Origin: Aradus depressus | Lineage: Eukaryota > Arthropoda > Insecta > Hemiptera > Aradidae | Assembly: GCA_963662175.1 (NCBI GenBank) | Contig: OY759226.1 | Span: 27,372,065 to 27,436,064, forward strand | Length of the DNA: 64,000 nt | Reading direction: 5' to 3' | In this document: positions 58,891 through 64,000 of the stretch, piece after piece | Position numbering within the stretch: position 1 is the stretch's first letter | Layout of the letters: each line of letters starts with the position of its first letter | Position numbers and translations under genes: made by a program | The notes under the pieces: model-generated | Seen by the model: only the letters and a program-made list of their open reading frames with translations | Database searches by the model: none | Told to the model about the DNA's origin: nothing

Positions 58891-60412
58891 AGATAGCGTA
58901 TAGTGATAGAGTGGTATTACATGACTCGGGGATGTCGCAGCAGTATACGCTGAAGAGGAGGGGACTGAGGATAGCTTCCTGTGGCACTCCCGCCAGAATA
59001 CTACGCTTGGAGCTGAGGATGTTGTTGACCCGCACTTGAAACGTCCTGTTCTCCAAAAAGGAATCAACGATCTTTTCCAAGTACTGTGGAGCCCATGTCT
59101 TCCTCAGCTTATAGCGGAGACCTTCATGCCACACCGAGTCGAACGCCGAAGCTACATCTAAAAAGACGGAGGTTGTATATGTGTTCTGTTCGAAACCATT
59201 CTCAATCTGTAGCTGGTGCACAGATGAATGATTATGTTTGAAACCAAACTGGTGAGCTGGAACAATTCCTGCGCTTTCCAGGTGAGACCCCAGTCTTCTC
59301 AATATTAGTCGTTCGAAGATCTTCGACAACGAGTTCAGAAGGCTTATAGGCCGATAGCTGCCCGGCTCTTCCTTGGGCTTACCATGTTTATGGAAGACGA
59401 TTACAACCGCGTTTTTCCAATTTCGAGGAAAATAGCTGCATCGCAGGCATGCTTTGAACAGACCGGTTAGAAAGGCTATACTCTTGGGTGGCAGCTTCTT
59501 CAGCACTATGTTCGGAATGAGATCCTCACCGGGGGCCTTGTTGTTTGCTAAGTTTGTTATTAATGTTGTGATTTCTGAGGGAGTGGTGAACTTGATGAAA
59601 TTTTCAACAGTTTGTGTCGGTATGGATAGATATGTGTGTACTGTGGTGTTCATGTCTGTGTTAGCAGTGTCGTGTGTGCGGTACTTTTGTTCGAGGTGTG
59701 TTGCCAGGATTTCGCATTTGTCTTCGTCGCTCGTCACTGTGTGATGTCCGTCTGTCAGTGGGGGCAAGGATGTGTTTTGTCTCAAAATTCGTCGGGTTTC
59801 TTTCCAGAGACTACTATCGCCGGGGGTCATGTCGGTCAAGTAACCCCTGTACTTACAAATTCTGTGGTTGTCGAGCTCCCATCTCACCCGTCGGGTCAAG
59901 CGATTGAGGTCTCTTTTAAGTACATCACTTCTTGTTCTTTGCCAGAGTTTGCGAGCAGTGTTTTTTTCGTGAATTAGTGCTAGGATTTGAGTGGGAATGG
60001 AGTCATGTATATGTGGTCGTCTGTCTTTGAAGTGGTGATATGTAGCATTGTGAACAGATGTGTAAACAGTTTGTGTGAATGTCTGTAGTGTCCAGTCTAT
60101 GTCGTCTGTGTGATTGTAGTAGATTGGAATTTCAAGAGTTTGATCCATTTCCCATTGAAAAGTTTTCCAATCAATTTTTCCTGTTATGAGTCGTGGAAGC
60201 GGTTCGGTGTAGTGTTTGTGTGCTGTGAATGTGTTAAGGACGGGGACGTGGTCTGAATCGAGTTCTGTTAGTGTCTCGTGATATATTGGGAATGTGAAAT
60301 TTTTTATAAGTGTGATGTCTAGGATGTCTGGATGATATCTGTGTTGTGACGGGTAGAAGGTTGGTTCGTCTGGGGCTGAGACCTGAACACCGAAGTTGTT
60401 TGTGGCCGACAA
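58880..60412 (-). pseudogene. LINE 2 ORF2, endonuclease end to RT palm, broken
   Basis: 510 codons open: QVSAPDEPTFYPSQHRYHPD, ELDSDHVPV, NNKAPGEDLIPNIVLKKLPP, YRPISLLNSLSKIFERLI, FLDVASAFDSVWHEG, GVPQEAILSPLLF (Gln-Glu instead of Gln-Gly), then it runs into insert sequence just after SLYA, before the DD. The first codon is inside the endonuclease, so the start is artificial. Confidence 0.9.
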
Positions 60413-60892
60413 AAGTCTGACCCCATTGTTATTGGTTCTTCTGCAGCCCCAGATTGTGTGCTTGCTATTGAGGTCCCCGAAAAGTGCAGTCGCGTCTCCT
60501 GTAAAAATGTGTTCTAGGTCTGTCTGTTTTATTCTTAAGTTAGGTCGTTGGTATCCCGAGGTGATGTTGAGTCGTCTGTTGTCAGTTGAATCCCGACAGC
60601 CTCCAGGTGCTCCAGTTCAGGAAGAAGTAGATGGGAATGCTTTATTTTTTTTCTTCACACAAACAGCTACTCCTCCAGAGGCTATTCGGGTTTGTCTGTC
60701 TCGTCTATACGTCACGTATCCTGTCAGTCTGAATGTGTCTGTCGCTTTGAAGTGTGTTTCTGTTAGGCAAACTATGTCTATGTTGTATCGTGTTAGGAGG
60801 TTACTGAAAGACTGTTGCTTTGCTTTCAACCCATTCGCGTTCCAATTTAGGATTGTTAAATTTTGATCAACTGTGGAATTAGGGCTGACCAT
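60413..60892 (-). pseudogene. LINE 2 ORF2, N-terminal endonuclease region with frameshifts
   Basis: Starts MVSPNSTVDQNLTILNWNAN, CLTETHF, GGVAVCV, then shifts frame at an A/T homopolymer near 60640-60650; reading continues in the next frame (KHSHLLLPELEHLEAVG), with a second shift near 60550 before FGDLNSKHTIWG. Same protein as ORF2 of the other LINE. Confidence 0.88.
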
Positions 60893-60894
60893 AA

Positions 60895-62264
60895 TTGGAA
60901 GAAAGTATGTTATTGAGTATTGTGGAAATGAAGTATTTGATTTTGGGAATGAAAGGTTTAATTAAATTTAGTAGTATGTCAAATAGGTTTGATGAGGGGT
61001 CTTGTTCGTTGAGGTTAGTTTGATGAGGGGTGCTTGCTGGTGTCTGTGTGTGGTGTCTGCTCCGAGTAAACCAAGGGTTTGATTTAGCTCCTGAGGGGAT
61101 GTTTTGCTGTGACTGTGGAGGATTTTCTGAGACTGGTTGGGGAGTAAGTCTAGATGGATTTGCATTTGTTGTGTCATGAATGTGGGTTGGTATGTGTTTT
61201 CTGTGTGTGATTCATGATTGAATTTTTAAGAAGGTTTCACAGCCTCTATAATTGGCGGGGTGGCTTCCACCACAGTTAGAGCACTTTGGGGACTCTTGGA
61301 GAATACGTGATGGGCAAGCTGTGAAATGATGATCTCCTGCACACTTGACACATTTTGGGTCAAGGTGGCAGAAGTTCTTGCTATGTCCCACTTGCTGGCA
61401 AATCGTGCACTGCACAATGCGTTGAGACCTCTTCCGCGGTTCGACAGTCACTACAGTGTAAAAGAGACGAGATAATTGAAAAATCGCTTTCCCCTCCGGA
61501 GTATTCTGGAGCTCGACAGCACACACTGGAGTGGGGCCTTTGTCCTTGTTCAGTAGACTTGTTACACTGAGGACTGGGTATGTCGGGGTTAGTTCGTCTT
61601 GTATTTCGGTTTCAGTCAGGGAGTATGGAACCCCTCGGATAACAACGGAAAGTTTCCTATCCTCGGGGTTCAGGAAAGTATAGTATTTTACGTCATTTGT
61701 TTGGTAAAATTTGGTCAGTTTTCTAAAGTCTTCAGATGTCATAAAGGATATTTTAATTTTTTTGTGGCATTGTTTTGTTTCGAAGGGAGATGTTGTGATA
61801 CTTTTAATGTCTGTCAGTACTTTTTGAAAATCGTCGGCTTCACAAAGGAAAATTGGGGGGATTTTAAGTTGTTTTTCGGTCTGTGGGGTGGTATCGTTAG
61901 TGTGTTGGTCGGTGATGAGTGCTGCGAGTGGCGCGAATGTGTTGTGCGTGGGTATAGTGGAATGAATTGCCTACCTGTTCCGCTTGGGCTGGGTGTGGCT
62001 GGCCCCCGGTGAGGGCTCTCCGTCTAGCTGCATGGCTGACTCCGGGAGTACTGGGAACTCCATGTCTTCTTCTGGGGGACAGGGTCTCTTCGGCTGGCTC
62101 ACTAGTCGGGGTGAGTTCGACTGATCTGGGTTACCTGTATTGTTCAGTCGTGCTTTGAGGTTATCCGTGAGTCCATTTTTCGTGTTGACCGGTTTTTCGG
62201 TCGAGTTGATGTTGGGTTTCATTCTCACCCGTAACTTGGGTGAAAAGTAAGTAATTTTGCTCAC
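60895..62264 (-). pseudogene. LINE 2 ORF1, interrupted
   Basis: Starts at ATG 62264 with FSPKLRVRMKPN. An in-frame TAG at 61971-61973 follows QPKRNR, where the intact LINE has Tyr. The frame then continues (KIPPIFLCEADDF, VIRGVPYSLTETEIQDEL, CTICQQVGHSKNFC, CVKCAGDHHFTAC, CSNCGGSHPANYRGC) to a TGA at 61212-61214, after which the Pro/Gln-rich end is still readable towards 60895. Confidence 0.88.
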
Positions 62265-62480
62265 TTTTATGGGTATAAATAACTTTTCAAATAATAAAAG
62301 GTAAATTTTCTTGAGACAATTTGTTTACGTGTTTAAACAAACAAAAGTTCACAAAAACGTTAAATAAAACATTGAATTAGCAAATTTCCTAGCATGCTTA
62401 AACGTTCTGCTGAACATAGGGGACGTGACATCACCCAACACTACGTGACATCACCCAACACCCCTGCCAACTTCCTACTA

Positions 62481-64000
62481 CATCAGTTTTAACAAATATT
62501 AAATCTAAAAACCGGTAAAAAGGGAGAAATTTGAAGAATGGAGTTTACCGAGCTCAGGATGGCCACTTAGAAATCTAGCCAAGGCACTTAGGTCAGATGT
62601 TTTAATCGAGAAGATAAAAATAAATTTGAGCACGTCGTCCTTCGGATTGGACTTTTAGCTATGATCGAGTGCCTTTTTGTATATCAGGTGCTCAATAATG
62701 AGTCGTATGTTATGTAACTAAACTTAGATAGCTAAAATTTCACTTAGGTTAATTAAACCTTGAGCACGTCGTCCTTCGGATGGGACTTACCCGATACATC
62801 TGAATCTTTCTTTGGTTGACCATCTTCGTTTCTGGATGCTGCCCATCTACCAACATAGCTGTATTAATTTGTTTTTCAGAAAATATGTCAAAACGGTAAC
62901 TCAAAGCCCACTTACTCGTATATTCCACATTTCGTGTTTGATAATTTTAGTTGGAACCAAACGGTAACTTATTTTATCATACATATGGAGTCTATCAAGC
63001 TCAGGATCGCCACTTAGAAATCTAGCCAAGGCACTTAGGTCAGATGTTTTAATCAAGAAGATAAAAATAAATTTGAGCACGTCGTCCTTCGGATTGGATT
63101 TCAAGCTATGATCGAGGGCCTTTTCGTATGTCAGGTACTCGATAATGAGTCGTATGTTATGTATCTAAACCTGGGTAGTTGAAATTTCATTTAGGTTAAA
63201 AATAACTTGAGCACGTCGTCCTTCGGATTGGACTTCAAGCTATGATCGAGGGCCTTATTGTATGTCAGGTACTGGATAATGAGTCGTATGTTATGTATCT
63301 AAACCTGGGTAGCTGAAATTTCACTTAGGTTAGAAAAACCTTGAGCACGTCGTCCTTCGGATGGGACTTTCCCGATATATGTGAATCTGTCTATCAGTTT
63401 TAACTAATATTAAGCCTATAAACCGTTAAAAAGCGAGAAATTTGTAGAATGGCATTTAGCCCGACTTTTTTCGAAAAACATTTTTATTTCGATTTTTGTG
63501 TAGGATTCAGATAACCTGGTTGTTCATCAGTTTTAACAAATATTAAATCTAAAAACCGTTTAAAAGCAAGATATTTGAAGAATGGAGTTTACCGAGCTCA
63601 GGATCGCCATTTAGAAATCTAGCCAAGTCACTTAGGTCAGATGTTTTAATCGGGAAGATAAAAATAAATTTGAGCACGTCGTCCTTCGGATTGGACTTTA
63701 ATTTATGATCGAGGGCCTTTTCGTATGTCAGGTACTCGATAATGATTCGTATGTTATGTATCTAAACCTGGGTAGCTGAAATTTCACTTAGGTTAAAAAA
63801 ACCTTGAGCACGTCGTCCTTCGGATGGGACTTTCCCGATATATCTGAATCTGTCTATCAGTTTCAACTAATATTAAGCCTATAAACCGTTAAAAAGCGAG
63901 AAATTTGAAGAATGGGGTTTAGCCCGACTTTTGTATAAAAAATATTTTTATTTCAATTTTTGTGTAGGATTCAGATATCACGGTTGTTATATATCAGTTT
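62481..64000 (+). repeat. SINE-A-derived satellite, right block
   Basis: Several units with the landmark GAGCACGTCGTCCTTCGG at about 62626, 62763, 63078, 63209, 63341, 63672 and 63806. Units have two versions: one with a spacer containing TTTCTTTGGTTGACCATCTT (also at 52990), one with TTTTATTTCGATTTTTGTG. Unit spacing varies around 450-600 bp. It runs off the end of the window. Confidence 0.88.

Larger units (their letters stand above)
58287..62480 (-). mobile_element. Second Jockey-type LINE, degenerate
   Basis: Same organisation and family as the LINE at 53589, about 4.2 kb, minus strand, 3' end in (GTT) repeats. It is flanked by the 14-bp CATCAGTTTTAACA at 58273-58286 and 62481-62494. ORF1 carries a TAG and a later TGA, ORF2 has at least two frameshifts, and the segment with the YADD box is replaced by foreign sequence at 58496-58890. 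Inactive. Confidence 0.92.

Overview
This window is nuclear DNA from an arthropod, almost certainly an insect. The evidence is a spliced animal haem-peroxidase gene with GT-AG introns, AT-rich intergenic DNA, and BEL/Pao, Jockey-type LINE, PIF/Harbinger, hAT-like and Penelope-like elements plus tRNA-derived SINEs. The style of the repeats suggests a hemipteran, but the sequence does not prove it. There are no operons, no CRISPR arrays and no bacterial or viral genomes.

Region 1 (1-21.1 kb) holds the only host gene I can support. It is the 3' part of a secreted haem peroxidase on the plus strand, in nine exons from 687 to 20865, with the 5' exons lying upstream of the window. All splice phases fit and give 808 continuous codons. 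They include the Arg/Glu pair beside the distal haem pocket and the proximal-His motif FRFGHS. The last exon adds a long low-complexity, acidic/Asn-rich tail. Its introns are packed with transposons: a BEL/Pao element with nearly identical LTRs and in-frame losses, a hAT-like MITE with an 8-bp duplication, a TA-flanked MITE, a Harbinger inserted into a fold-back, many SINE pieces, and a 5'-truncated LINE ending about 50 bp before the last exon.

Region 2 (21-50 kb) has no recognisable host gene. It contains fragments of several LINE families (C-terminal Cys/His knuckles), two tRNA-derived SINE families (called A and B here), a scattered unclassified repeat (R1), minisatellites, long G/C homopolymers, a 2-kb element with terminal inverted repeats of 0.6 kb and an internally deleted transposase, and a LINE insertion flanked by a target duplication of about 163 bp and carrying a perfect 68-bp hairpin near its poly(A) end.

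Region 3 (50-64 kb) has Penelope-like endonuclease (GIY-YIG) fragments, then a tandem satellite built from SINE-A-like sequence. Two related Jockey-type LINEs are inserted in it in the same orientation and at almost the same position of the repeat unit. The first (53589-57819) has both ORFs open; the second (58287-62480) is broken.

The most interesting structural signal is a set of short motifs (near 12.0, 17.35, 17.4, 25.1, 48.0 and 51.5 kb) that fit a minimal type I hammerhead ribozyme with a palindromic three-base-pair stem III. They sit in repeats that share a tail, and one lies beside a Penelope GIY-YIG remnant. All calls come from reading the sequence; no database or folding program was used.
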